Positions 1 to 7,951 of a stretch of 35,058 nt of DNA are shown here, in pieces. Location: contig QNFP01000012.1 of assembly GCA_003645535.1 (NCBI GenBank), forward strand, positions 1 through 35,058. Direction: 5' to 3'. The notes below the pieces were generated by a model. That model was given only the letters and a program-made list of their open reading frames with translations, did no database searches and was not told the origin of the DNA. Position 1 is the stretch's first letter, and each line of letters opens with the position of its first letter. A program made the position numbers and the translations under genes. The stretch is from Gammaproteobacteria bacterium (lineage in GTDB: Bacteria > Pseudomonadota > Gammaproteobacteria > Pseudomonadales > Porticoccaceae).

Positions 1-13
1 ATAATTTCTCTCA

Positions 14-1075
14 CTAAAGTCCTTCCTCACCAGTCATGGTTTTCAGGGCCTTGACGTTAGCTGCAAACTTGGCGCGAGTTTCATCAGGTAATGGAATCAT
101 GCCTTTTTCTGCCAGGTAACCATCACTGCCCCATGCCTTTTCGCTGGTAAATTCAACTAAAAACCCTTTGATACCAGGTATCACGTCAACGTGTGCCTTT
201 TTCACATAAAAATACAGTGGCCGCGATATCGGGTAAGACTTGTCGGCAATGGTTTCAAAAGTAGGTGCAACGCCTTCAATCGATGAACCTTGTACTATGT
301 CGCTATTTTGATCCAGGAAGCTGAATCCGAACACGCCCATAGCATTGCGGTTAGCGTTCAATTTTTGCACGATCAGGTTGTCATTTTCTCCGGCTTCGAT
401 GTAAGCACCATCTTCACGAATGGTATGACAGATTTTTTTGTACTTGCTTTTATCCTGCTTTTTTAGCGCCTTGATCCAGTCAAACTTTTTACAGCCGCCT
501 TCCAGAGCCAGTTCGGCAAAAGCATCCCGCGTACCGGAGGTCGGGGGAGGCCCCAACACCTCAATTTTTACATCAGCAAGCTGGGGATTGACGTCTTGCC
601 AGGTTTTGTAGGGGTTGGCAATCAATGTATTCGATCCTTTCGCTGGCACTTCTTTGGCTAAGGCCAGAAAAATATCTTTGCGAGTAAGATCCATTTTCGA
701 AACTTTGTTGGAATTTGCCAGCACAATGCCATCAAAACCAATCAGTACTTCAACAATATCTACAACACCATTAGCCTGACATTTATCAAACTCCGACTTT
801 TTTATACGTCGAGACGCATTAGTAATGTCAGCATGACCTGCTCCTACGCCAGAACAAAAAAGTTTCATACCACCGCCAGATCCTGTGGATTCAACTTTGG
901 GGGTCGGGTTACCGGTGCTTCTACCAAACCGTTCAGCAACGACCGTCGCAAAAGGGTATACCGTCGAAGAACCAACGATGCTTATATAATCGCGGGCCGC
1001 CGCATATGTCTGGGTAGCTGGTACAACCAGGGCCGCAGCCAGGGCCGCTGCAGCAACATTTAATGTTAATTTCAC
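14..1075 (-). CDS. pstS: PstS-family phosphate-binding protein
   Basis: This is the periplasmic phosphate receptor of the PstSCAB ABC transporter. The 353-residue product starts with a Sec signal peptide (about residues 1-25, ending near TYA). It carries the family's phosphate-contact stretches GSSTVYP (about 35-41), TGSGGG (about 64-69) and TSGTRDAF (about 178-185). Several cysteines (FCSG, KCQ, GGCKK, KICH) could form disulfides in the periplasm. The start is a GTG with AGGAG six bases upstream. The upstream tandem Pho box points to PhoB control under phosphate limitation. The stop lies 14 bases from the window edge, so pstC/A/B may follow on the unseen side. Family assignment is firm; that it serves transport rather than signalling is inferred. 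Confidence 0.93.
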   Translation of the reverse strand: MKLTLNVAAAALAAALVVPATQTYAAARDYISIVGSSTVYPFATVVAERFGRSTGNPTPKVESTGSGGGMKLFCSGVGAGHADITNASRRIKKSEFDKCQANGVVDIVEVLIGFDGIVLANSNKVSKMDLTRKDIFLALAKEVPAKGSNTLIANPYKTWQDVNPQLADVKIEVLGPPPTSGTRDAFAELALEGGCKKFDWIKALKKQDKSKYKKICHTIREDGAYIEAGENDNLIVQKLNANRNAMGVFGFSFLDQNSDIVQGSSIEGVAPTFETIADKSYPISRPLYFYVKKAHVDVIPGIKGFLVEFTSEKAWGSDGYLAEKGMIPLPDETRAKFAANVKALKTMTGEEGL

Positions 1076-1109
1076 ACTGTTCTCCTATGAGATTCGGGTT
1101 CGAGCGGTC

Positions 1110-1165
1110 ATGGTAGGAGCGTCGAATGACAAGCTTATGTCTAAAATATGACAGAATTGTGACAG
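1110..1165 (-). promoter_or_regulatory. Tandem Pho box and -10 of pstS
   Basis: Read on the minus strand, the repeats are CTGTCAC-aatt-CTGTCAT-attt-TAGACAT-aagc-TTGTCAT, that is 7-mers on an 11-bp period (1159-1165, 1148-1154, 1137-1143, 1126-1132). The first pair matches the known PhoB box almost exactly; the second pair is weaker. A TACCAT -10 (1110-1115) lies ten bases past the last repeat, the usual place for a PhoB-activated promoter lacking a -35. Confidence 0.85.
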
Positions 1166-1196
1166 TGCTTCAGCCTTGCTGACCCTGATTGATTCG

Positions 1197-1226
1197 CCAC
1201 AGTTACCATTAACTGTGGTTTATAAT
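1197..1226 (+). promoter_or_regulatory. Inverted repeat plus TATAAT upstream of dctQM
   Basis: CCACAGTTA-ccat-TAACTGTGG (1197-1218) is a perfect 9-bp inverted repeat. It is followed two bases later by a consensus TATAAT -10 (1221-1226). The repeat covers the place where a -35 would lie, and no good -35 is visible, so it looks like an operator or activator site for the TRAP genes. A transcript hairpin is possible but no plus-strand gene ends upstream. The regulator is unknown. Confidence 0.55.
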
Positions 1227-1277
1227 TGACAGTAATTCACGCACGGTAACCTCGGCAGAGACCGCGAAAGGGCCTTA

Positions 1278-1838
1278 TTGTTGAACACTTCGTTAGTAAA
1301 TGACGCGATACACATTATCGATACTTTCACCGAGTATTGCGGCAAAGCGGTTGGCTGGCTGACCGCGGCCATGGTGGTAATTACCTGTGCCATTGTAATA
1401 ATGCGTTATGTGCTCGAATCCGGCTCCATTGCGCTGCAGGAATCACTCACCTACCTCCATGCTACTGTTTTCATGCTGGGCATAGCTTTTACTCTCAAGC
1501 GGGGCGGCCATGTTCGGGTCGACATCTTTTACAGGGGGTTTTCGCCGCGAACCAGAGCTTGTATAGACCTGGGTGGTGCCCTGCTGCTGCTAATGCCGGT
1601 GGGTGTGGTGCTTTTTTGGCTCAGTATTGATTACGTTAGCAATAGCTGGGAGATCAGGGAAAGTTCTGCTGAATCCGCTGGCCTGCCCTGGGTGTATTTG
1701 CTAAAAACCCTTATGCTGGTAATGCCTGTACTGTTACTACTGCAGGGCCTTGCGGAATTTTTGAAATCACTAAAGTTTTTGCTAACCCCCCCCTGTGTCA
1801 CTCGGCAAGCCGCCGACGCAGCGCCCAGAACCAGGTAA
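1278..1838 (+). CDS. dctQ: TRAP transporter small permease (DctQ family)
   Basis: This is the small four-helix membrane subunit of a tripartite ATP-independent periplasmic (TRAP) transporter, which pairs with the large DctM subunit for ion-driven solute uptake. The 186-residue product has four hydrophobic segments and the family-like stretch ALQESLTYLHATVFMLGIAF followed by KRGGHVRVDIF in the cytoplasmic loop, as in the subgroup often labelled mannitol/chloroaromatic. No ATG is available near the N-terminus, so the start is a TTG at 1278 (or the next codon, also TTG), with GAAAGGG just upstream. dctM follows ten bases after the stop. No dctP gene is in the window, so the substrate cannot be named. 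Confidence 0.85.
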   Translation: MLNTSLVNDAIHIIDTFTEYCGKAVGWLTAAMVVITCAIVIMRYVLESGSIALQESLTYLHATVFMLGIAFTLKRGGHVRVDIFYRGFSPRTRACIDLGGALLLLMPVGVVLFWLSIDYVSNSWEIRESSAESAGLPWVYLLKTLMLVMPVLLLLQGLAEFLKSLKFLLTPPCVTRQAADAAPRTR

Positions 1839-1848
1839 GCCTCAGACC

Positions 1849-3213
1849 ATGCTTGAACTAATACCTCTGTGGATGTTCCTGGCCGTGTGTCTGGTTATTT
1901 TGCTCGGCTACCCGGTTGCCTTTTCTCTGGCAGGCACCGCTTTAGTTTTTGCTGCTATTGGTACCACCGTCGGCATTTTTGATTTCGCTTTTTTACAGGC
2001 TTTGCCGAACCGCCTCTATGGCACCATGGCTAATCACACTCTCATCGCTGTGCCGCTGTTTATTTTCATGGGGGTCATGCTAGAAAAATCAAAACTGGCG
2101 GAAGACCTGTTAGACAGTATGGCCAGAATGTTTTGGAAAGTCCGTGGAGGGCTGGGCATATCGGTAGTTATCGTCGGCATGCTCTTAGCCGCAAGCACGG
2201 GCATTGTCGGTGCTACTGTCGTCACGATGGGCCTCATGTCCCTGCCAACCATGCTCAAACGCGGCTATAGCCCGGCTCTGGCCACCGGAACGATCTGCGC
2301 GACGGGCACCCTGGGGCAAATTATACCGCCTTCTATCGCTCTGGTTTTGTTGGGTGACATCCTGTCCAGTGCATACGCCCAGGCCCAGTTAGGTATGGGC
2401 ATATTTACTCCCAAAACTGTTTCCGTTGGTGACTTATTTGTTGGTGCGTTAATGCCCGGGCTGTTACTCGTGGGCCTGTATTGCCTTTATATATTTGGAA
2501 TAGCCCGTTTTAAGCCCGAATATGCTCCCGATACGGAACAACAGGGGGAGGTGACAATCGGCCAACTACTGCGCAGTCTGGTACCACCCCTGTTGTTAAT
2601 TATTGCGGTGCTGGGTTCTATCCTTACTGGCATCGCCACACCGACAGAAGCAGCTGGTGTCGGTGCGATGGGCGCAACGCTACTGGCAATGATACGCAGA
2701 CAACTATCAATTGTGCGATTTAAAGACGTAATGGAAACCACGGTACTTGTCACTTCAATGGTTTTTATGATTTTAATCGGCGCGGCTATATTTTCACTTG
2801 TATTCCGTGGCTTTGGCGGCGAAGAGTTGGTAACTTCTTTTTTCACAGCCATGCCAGGCGGCCTGTTTGGCGCCACGCTGACCGTTATGATGCTAATTTT
2901 TGTGCTCGGCTTTATTCTCGATTTTATCGAAATCACCTTCGTGGTCGTGCCCATCGTCGGTCCTGTGTTATTAGCGATGGGGGCTGATCCAGTCTGGCTA
3001 GGCGTGATGATTGCTATCAACCTGCAAACGTCATTTTTAACACCGCCCTTTGGTTTTGCACTCTTTTATTTGCGGGGGGTAGCGCCGAAGGAAGTACTTA
3101 CTAGCGATATTTATCGCGGGGTTATACCGTTTATCGGTATTCAACTTCTTTTACTGGCCTTGCTCGCCATGTGGCCGCAACTGGCCACATGGTTGCCTGC
3201 GCAGCTGCGCTAA
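1849..3213 (+). CDS. dctM: TRAP transporter large permease (DctM family)
   Basis: This is the main transmembrane translocation subunit of the TRAP transporter, about 454 residues with roughly a dozen membrane helices. Typical signatures are present: GLMSLPTMLKRGYSPALATG followed by the GTLGQIIPPSIALVLLGD stretch, and TGIATPTEAAGVGAMGA in the second half. The ORF track extends to a GTG at 1795, inside dctQ. I prefer the ATG at 1849 because it lies ten bases after the dctQ stop, is preceded by AGGTAAG, and begins MLELIPLW like other family members. It ends convergent with the metallo-hydrolase gene, 19 bases away. The last 50 bases of the gene form two strong inverted repeats. Confidence 0.9.
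   Translation: MLELIPLWMFLAVCLVILLGYPVAFSLAGTALVFAAIGTTVGIFDFAFLQALPNRLYGTMANHTLIAVPLFIFMGVMLEKSKLAEDLLDSMARMFWKVRGGLGISVVIVGMLLAASTGIVGATVVTMGLMSLPTMLKRGYSPALATGTICATGTLGQIIPPSIALVLLGDILSSAYAQAQLGMGIFTPKTVSVGDLFVGALMPGLLLVGLYCLYIFGIARFKPEYAPDTEQQGEVTIGQLLRSLVPPLLLIIAVLGSILTGIATPTEAAGVGAMGATLLAMIRRQLSIVRFKDVMETTVLVTSMVFMILIGAAIFSLVFRGFGGEELVTSFFTAMPGGLFGATLTVMMLIFVLGFILDFIEITFVVVPIVGPVLLAMGADPVWLGVMIAINLQTSFLTPPFGFALFYLRGVAPKEVLTSDIYRGVIPFIGIQLLLLALLAMWPQLATWLPAQLR
3167..3210. repeat. Perfect inverted repeats at dctM 3' end
   Basis: CCATGTGGCC-gcaact-GGCCACATGG (3167-3192) is a 10-bp perfect stem with a 6-base loop. GCGCAGCTGCGC (3199-3210) is a 12-bp palindrome just before the stop codon. 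They sit where the convergent transcripts of dctM and the hydrolase would meet. Neither is followed by a T run on either strand, so an intrinsic terminator is not clearly supported. Confidence 0.6.
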
Positions 3214-3232
3214 TCTACACGAGCTACAAGCG

Positions 3233-4153
3233 TTATTTTTGCATGCCACTATAAACAATACGGACCCACACCTCGGGAGACAAAAACCCATCGGCCCATG
3301 CGGAATCCAGCGCTGCGGTAGGTTTGGCCGCGACAATCTGATCTTCTGTTTTACCCTCGTCCACCAATTTTCGAATATTCGCTTCTGCCAGCACCAGCAT
3401 GTCATGGTAAGCCTGTAGCTCAGCTTTGGTCGCCAAAGGGCCGTGGCCTGGCATTATACGAGTCTTGTCATTGGCAAGATCCAGAACTGCTTTGCTCCCT
3501 GCAATCATGCCCGCAATACTGCCCCCCGAGTTGGTATCAATAAACGGATAAAAACCATTAAAAAACACGTCACCTGTGTGTACGACATTTGCCTTGCTAA
3601 AATAAACAATGGCATCACCATCGGTATGTGCATTGGCAATGTGGTACAGGCGCACATCGTCACCGTTGAGATGCAGACTCATCTGATCTTTAAAGGTAAT
3701 AAGCGGCAACGCAGCTTTAGGTGAAGGCGGTTTGACCATATTAAACAACGGTATGGATTTCTCTACCAGCAAGCTGGCGCGAACATTTTCATGGGCAACA
3801 ATCACTGCGCCCGCCTCGCCAAAATTTTCGTTGCCGCCAGCATGATCACCATGCCAATGGGTATTTATCAGGAAACGTGGTTTAGTGCCGGATATCTCCG
3901 TCAGCGCAGCAGATATCTTGTCAGTCAGCTGTGCATACTGGTCATCAATAATAAATGTACCATCGGTACCAACCGATACACCAATATTACCGCCTTCGCC
4001 CATTAACATATAAAGCCCATCGGCAACCGGCACAGTTGTAATCTGCACCGAGTCCCAATGATCGCTGCTCCAGGCAAAAGCAGACAGCAAGAATGAACAG
4101 GCAAACGTAAGTCGTGCTACTCGATTATAGATCGTTCGATTTTTGTTACTCAT
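3233..4153 (-). CDS. Exported metallo-beta-lactamase-fold hydrolase
   Basis: This is a zinc hydrolase of the metallo-beta-lactamase superfamily, probably periplasmic. From the preferred ATG (4153) the protein has 306 residues. It has a signal-peptide-like N-terminus (basic start, then LTFACSFLLSAFAWS, to about residue 29). The metal-binding motif HWHGDH is at 99-104, with further ligands in AHTDGD (H176), HTGD (D195) and PGHG (H237). The ORF track starts at a TTG five codons upstream; the ATG with a GGGGGG tract seven bases before it is more likely. Such exported proteins with HWHGDH include quinoprotein-relay-type and B3-like hydrolases. Substrate is unknown, and antibiotic hydrolysis should not be assumed. 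It is divergent from glyQ. Confidence 0.85.
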   Translation of the reverse strand: MSNKNRTIYNRVARLTFACSFLLSAFAWSSDHWDSVQITTVPVADGLYMLMGEGGNIGVSVGTDGTFIIDDQYAQLTDKISAALTEISGTKPRFLINTHWHGDHAGGNENFGEAGAVIVAHENVRASLLVEKSIPLFNMVKPPSPKAALPLITFKDQMSLHLNGDDVRLYHIANAHTDGDAIVYFSKANVVHTGDVFFNGFYPFIDTNSGGSIAGMIAGSKAVLDLANDKTRIMPGHGPLATKAELQAYHDMLVLAEANIRKLVDEGKTEDQIVAAKPTAALDSAWADGFLSPEVWVRIVYSGMQK

Positions 4154-4242
4154 GATCAAGCCCCCCAAATATTAAGCCCGCAGCATGCCACGATAGCGCC
4201 CGTTACTACAAATGGACAACTCGGCCCACTGACTGGATAAGA

Positions 4243-4262
4243 ATATTGAACATGTTCAATAT
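4243..4262. promoter_or_regulatory. 20-bp perfect palindrome between hydrolase and glyQ
   Basis: ATATTGAACATGTTCAATAT is a perfect 20-bp palindrome. It lies 89 bp before the hydrolase start and 93 bp before the glyQ start, between the two divergent genes. This is the form of a dimeric repressor or activator site. No regulator gene is adjacent, so its partner is unknown. The hydrolase promoter is the more likely target because glyQ has its own promoter further downstream. Confidence 0.55.
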
Positions 4263-4299
4263 CTAATAAGTTCCTCGACGACCCATTGGCAAGAGTTCC

Positions 4300-4328
4300 T
4301 CGTCAGTGAATTCCGCAGGCTATATAAT
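4300..4328 (+). promoter_or_regulatory. Promoter of glyQ operon
   Basis: A TATAAT -10 (4323-4328) is placed 17 bp after a TCGTCA -35-like hexamer (4300-4305), giving a leader of roughly 20 bases before glyQ. Two copies of AGTTCCTCG (4269-4277 and 4294-4302) lie 25 bp apart across the upstream side. No T-box leader is present. Confidence 0.55.
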
Positions 4329-4355
4329 CGCTGCTGAATTTTAACAGGAAAGATC

Positions 4356-5309
4356 ATGACCTCTTCTGTGCCAGATGTGTCCACATTCCAGGGCCTGATT
4401 TTAGCGCTACAACAATTCTGGGCCGACCAGGGCTGTGTAATTCTGCAACCCCTGGACATGGAGGTGGGGGCGGGAACTTTCCACCCCGCCACATTTTTGC
4501 GAGCTATCGGTCCGGAAACCTGGCACAGCGCTTATGTACAACCCTGCCGGCGACCCACCGACGGCCGCTACGGGGAAAACCCCAATCGCCTGCAACATTA
4601 TTATCAATTTCAGGTTGTATTGAAGCCCTCGCCGGACAATATTCAGGATCTCTACCTGGATTCTCTGCAGTACCTGGGTATCGACCCCCTGGTTCACGAC
4701 ATCCGCTTTGTCGAAGATAACTGGGAATCTCCCACGCTAGGGGCCTGGGGCCTGGGCTGGGAAGTATGGTTAAACGGCATGGAGGTGACGCAATTCACCT
4801 ATTTTCAGCAGGTCGGCGGCCTGGAATGCTATCCAGTAACGGGAGAAATAACCTACGGCCTGGAACGAATCGCCATGTACCTACAGGGTGCCGACAGCAT
4901 TTACGACTTATTATGGGCTCGCTCCCCCTCGGGACAAACCATTACCTACGGCGATGTGTTTCACCAAAACGAAGTTGAAATGTCGCAGTTTAATTTCGAG
5001 GAAGCCGACACCACCTTTTTATTCACCAGTTTTGATAACTACGAACAGCAAAACCAGCGGCTTATTGAACACGGCTTACCTCTGCCCGCCTACGAGTTCG
5101 TCATGAAAGCATCCCACGCATTTAATTTGCTCGATGCCCGCCACGCTATTTCGGTAACCGAACGGCAGCGATACATTCTCCGTGTGAGAACTATGGCCCG
5201 TGCAGTGGCGGCTGCGTATTTCCAGTCGCGGCTGACGCTGGGTTTTCCATTGGCGCCGTCCGAACTCGCCGCCGAGGTCACGGCAAGTGCCAGGGAGCAA
5301 AGCGCATGA
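4356..5309 (+). CDS. glyQ: Glycyl-tRNA synthetase alpha subunit
   Basis: This is the catalytic alpha subunit of the bacterial alpha2-beta2 glycyl-tRNA synthetase, charging tRNA-Gly with glycine in the cytoplasm. At 317 residues it is slightly longer than the roughly 300 typical of the family. Class II core segments are clear: [43 protein letters not shown] and the [13 protein letters not shown] motif-3 region. The ATG is preceded by AGGAAAG. Its stop overlaps the glyS start by four bases (ATGA), a sign of translational coupling for equal subunit synthesis. Confidence 0.98.
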   Translation: MTSSVPDVSTFQGLILALQQFWADQGCVILQPLDMEVGAGTFHPATFLRAIGPETWHSAYVQPCRRPTDGRYGENPNRLQHYYQFQVVLKPSPDNIQDLYLDSLQYLGIDPLVHDIRFVEDNWESPTLGAWGLGWEVWLNGMEVTQFTYFQQVGGLECYPVTGEITYGLERIAMYLQGADSIYDLLWARSPSGQTITYGDVFHQNEVEMSQFNFEEADTTFLFTSFDNYEQQNQRLIEHGLPLPAYEFVMKASHAFNLLDARHAISVTERQRYILRVRTMARAVAAAYFQSRLTLGFPLAPSELAAEVTASAREQSA

Positions 5310-7384
5310 GCAAGGATTTTCTGGTTGAAATTGGTACCGAAGAATTACCGCCTAAATCTCTTAAAAACTTGATGAATGCCTTTACCCTGGCAGTCGAAGC
5401 GCGTTTACAGGACGCCGGCCTGAAACACCTTGCTATTAAGGGCTTTGCCACACCAAGGCGGCTAGCCGTATTGGTCACCGAGCTTGACGAACAACAGGCA
5501 GAGACACGTACTGAAAAATTGGGTCCTGGAATAACAGCCGCTTTTGACGATGACGGCAAACCGACTCCTGCAGCACTGGGTTTCGCGCGTAATTGCGGTG
5601 TGGCAGTTGGGCAACTGGAAACTACTGAGACAAAAAAAGGCAAAAGACTGGTATTTCGCGACGTTAATCCCGGTCGCGCCACCGCAGAATTGCTCAGCCA
5701 GATAGTTGAACAGGCATTAGACGAACTGCCCATTGCCAGGCGTATGAGATGGGGGTCCAGCAGAGTTGAGTTTGTACGCCCCATCCATTGGGTGGTGATG
5801 CTTTTTGGCCGTCAGGTTATCACCGGCAAAGTAATGGGTATTAACGTCGGCAATCAAAGTCATGGCCATCGATTTCACAAGCCGGGACCTTTAATTATAG
5901 ATAATGCTCCGGACTATGCAGCGACACTGCGGCGAGCCTATGTCATTGCCGATTTCGGTGAACGTCGAGAACTGATCCACAATGGCGTTCAAAAAGAAGC
6001 TGCTAGCCGCGGTGGAACCGCCATCATAGATGAGGCCCTGCTGGACGAAGTCACGGCGCTTAATGAATGGCCGGTTGCTTTATCCGGGCACTTCGAAGAA
6101 CGTTTTTTAGCGATACCCGCGCCGGCTCTCATCTCCTCGATGAAAGAACATCAGAAGTATTTCCATGTAACTGATCAAAACGGGCAACTATTACCCATAT
6201 TTATAACCATAGCTAACATAGACAGCTCTGACCCCGCGAAAGTCGTTGCTGGTAATGAAAAGGTTATTCGACCACGACTCGCAGATGCTGATTTTTTTTA
6301 CAAAACTGATTTACACAAGCCACTAGCAGCACAACGGGAGAAGCTCCGTGGCATCGTGTTCCAGGAGAAACTGGGCTCTGTATTTGACAAAACAGAGCGT
6401 GTGGCACGGCTTGCCCAAAAGCTCGCGAGCTCAACTGGAGCTGACCCCGAATTAGCGAAGCAGGCTGCATTGTTAAGCAAATCGGATCTAGTCACCGAAA
6501 TGGTCCAGGAGTTCAACGACCTACAGGGTATTATGGGCGAGCATTACGCGCATGCTGAAAAACTTGATCCTGCTATCGCCAGTGCTTTAGCCGAACAGTA
6601 TTTACCACGTTTTAGTGGCGATAAAGTACCCCACAGCCCCGTGGGCATTACCCTGGCCCTTGCTGATCGCCTCGACACGCTGGTAGGTATTTTCGCTATC
6701 GGCCAGGCTCCGACCGGTTCAAGTGATCCCTTCGCGCTGCGACGAGCGAGTCTCGCCGTTCTACGCTTCCTTGTAGAACATCACATCGACCTCGACTTAC
6801 GCAATGCGCTGAGGCAGTCAGCACAGCTATACAGGAATCTTTCAGTATCAGAATCATCTATAAAGCAAGTATTCACTTACATTATAGAGCGCTTTCATTC
6901 ATGGTTTGAAGACAAAGGCATACCCAGTACTGCAATTCAGGCGGTAATGACAAAAGACCTGGGAAATCCATACGACATCTCACAACGAATCCACGCTGTT
7001 GGCGAATTTACCCGCCATTCCGAAGCATCAGCATTGGCCAGTGCAAATAAACGGGTCGCAAATATACTGGCGAAGCAGAGTGACTTTTCTTCCGATTTAA
7101 AATTAGACCCTGCTTTGCTAGTCGCGCCGGAAGAAAAGCTCCTCGCGCACTCAATAGCCACCCTTGGCAGCCAGGTTCGCGAACTTATAAATAAGCGCGA
7201 ATACACTGACGCACTGGCCCAGGCGGCCGCGTTAAGAGATCCTGTTGATGCTTTTTTCGATCAGGTGATGGTTATGGTAGACGACGAGGCTCTACGCTTG
7301 AACCGCCTTGCCTTACTCAATCAATTGCGTGAACTATTTCTGGAAATTGCCGATATTTCCTTACTTGCACCTACGAAATCGTAG
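5306..7384 (+). CDS. glyS: Glycyl-tRNA synthetase beta subunit
   Basis: This is the large beta subunit of tetrameric glycyl-tRNA synthetase, which binds tRNA-Gly. The protein has 692 residues, close to the usual ~690. It starts with the family signature [16 protein letters not shown]. It contains the conserved [10 protein letters not shown] segment, the HYA-type motif of the HD-like region ([13 protein letters not shown]), and the [27 protein letters not shown] block. The C-terminal part is the helical anticodon-binding region. It is translationally coupled to glyQ and lies five bases before gmhB. Confidence 0.98.
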   Translation: MSKDFLVEIGTEELPPKSLKNLMNAFTLAVEARLQDAGLKHLAIKGFATPRRLAVLVTELDEQQAETRTEKLGPGITAAFDDDGKPTPAALGFARNCGVAVGQLETTETKKGKRLVFRDVNPGRATAELLSQIVEQALDELPIARRMRWGSSRVEFVRPIHWVVMLFGRQVITGKVMGINVGNQSHGHRFHKPGPLIIDNAPDYAATLRRAYVIADFGERRELIHNGVQKEAASRGGTAIIDEALLDEVTALNEWPVALSGHFEERFLAIPAPALISSMKEHQKYFHVTDQNGQLLPIFITIANIDSSDPAKVVAGNEKVIRPRLADADFFYKTDLHKPLAAQREKLRGIVFQEKLGSVFDKTERVARLAQKLASSTGADPELAKQAALLSKSDLVTEMVQEFNDLQGIMGEHYAHAEKLDPAIASALAEQYLPRFSGDKVPHSPVGITLALADRLDTLVGIFAIGQAPTGSSDPFALRRASLAVLRFLVEHHIDLDLRNALRQSAQLYRNLSVSESSIKQVFTYIIERFHSWFEDKGIPSTAIQAVMTKDLGNPYDISQRIHAVGEFTRHSEASALASANKRVANILAKQSDFSSDLKLDPALLVAPEEKLLAHSIATLGSQVRELINKREYTDALAQAAALRDPVDAFFDQVMVMVDDEALRLNRLALLNQLRELFLEIADISLLAPTKS

Positions 7385-7389
7385 TTGCT

Positions 7390-7938
7390 ATGAAGCTAAT
7401 TATTCTCGATCGAGATGGTGTTATAAATCAGGATTCAGACAACTATGTCAAAACTGCCAGGGAATGGCTGCCTCTACCAGGCAGTCTTGACGCCGTAGCC
7501 CGACTCACCAAAGCAGGTTACACCATAGCCGTGGCAACGAATCAATCAGGCTTATCCCGGGGACTATTCGGAATAGACGAGCTGGAAAGCATGCATCGCA
7601 AAATGTGCCAGCTAGCGGAAGAGGCCGGTGGGCATATCGACGGGATATTCTATTGCCCCCATTTGCCGGAAGAAAACTGCTCGTGCCGAAAGCCAGCCTC
7701 CGGACTTATTAAAGCCATCGCGCTGGAATTCAACACTGATTTAACCGAAGTTCCCCTTGTCGGGGACAGTTTAAGGGATCTGCAAGCAGGCATTAGCCTG
7801 GGCTGTACGCCGATATTAGTGCGCACGGGCAAGGGCTTGCAAACCGAGCCATTACTTGCCAAACAAGACCTCACAGCATTACAGAATGCTCTCATATTCG
7901 ACAACCTGTCTTGTGTAGCAGATTATCTGCTTAATTAA
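7390..7938 (+). CDS. gmhB: D-glycero-beta-D-manno-heptose-1,7-bisphosphate 7-phosphatase
   Basis: This HAD-superfamily phosphatase removes the 7-phosphate in ADP-heptose synthesis for the LPS inner core. The 182-residue product shows DRDGVIN (nucleophile D7, acid/base D9), motif II TNQSG (50-54), the structural zinc ligands CPH...CSC (C89, H91, C97, C99) that mark GmhB and related histidinol phosphatases, and the motif IV region VGDSLRD (about 124-130). It begins five bases after glyS. The same glyS-gmhB-acyltransferase order next to gyrB is known in Pseudomonas, which supports GmhB over a histidinol phosphatase. Confidence 0.94.
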   Translation: MKLIILDRDGVINQDSDNYVKTAREWLPLPGSLDAVARLTKAGYTIAVATNQSGLSRGLFGIDELESMHRKMCQLAEEAGGHIDGIFYCPHLPEENCSCRKPASGLIKAIALEFNTDLTEVPLVGDSLRDLQAGISLGCTPILVRTGKGLQTEPLLAKQDLTALQNALIFDNLSCVADYLLN

Positions 7939-7951
7939 AAAGGACTCAACG

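Noticed and set aside
3233-4153. Metallo-hydrolase as an acquired antibiotic-resistance gene
   Set aside because: The fold motif is shared by many hydrolases, and no integron, insertion sequence or transposase is nearby.
4169-4355. T-box or other riboswitch upstream of glyQ
   Set aside because: The leader after the TATAAT is only about 20 bases; no T-box bulge or terminator is seen, and glyQS in this class is not T-box controlled.
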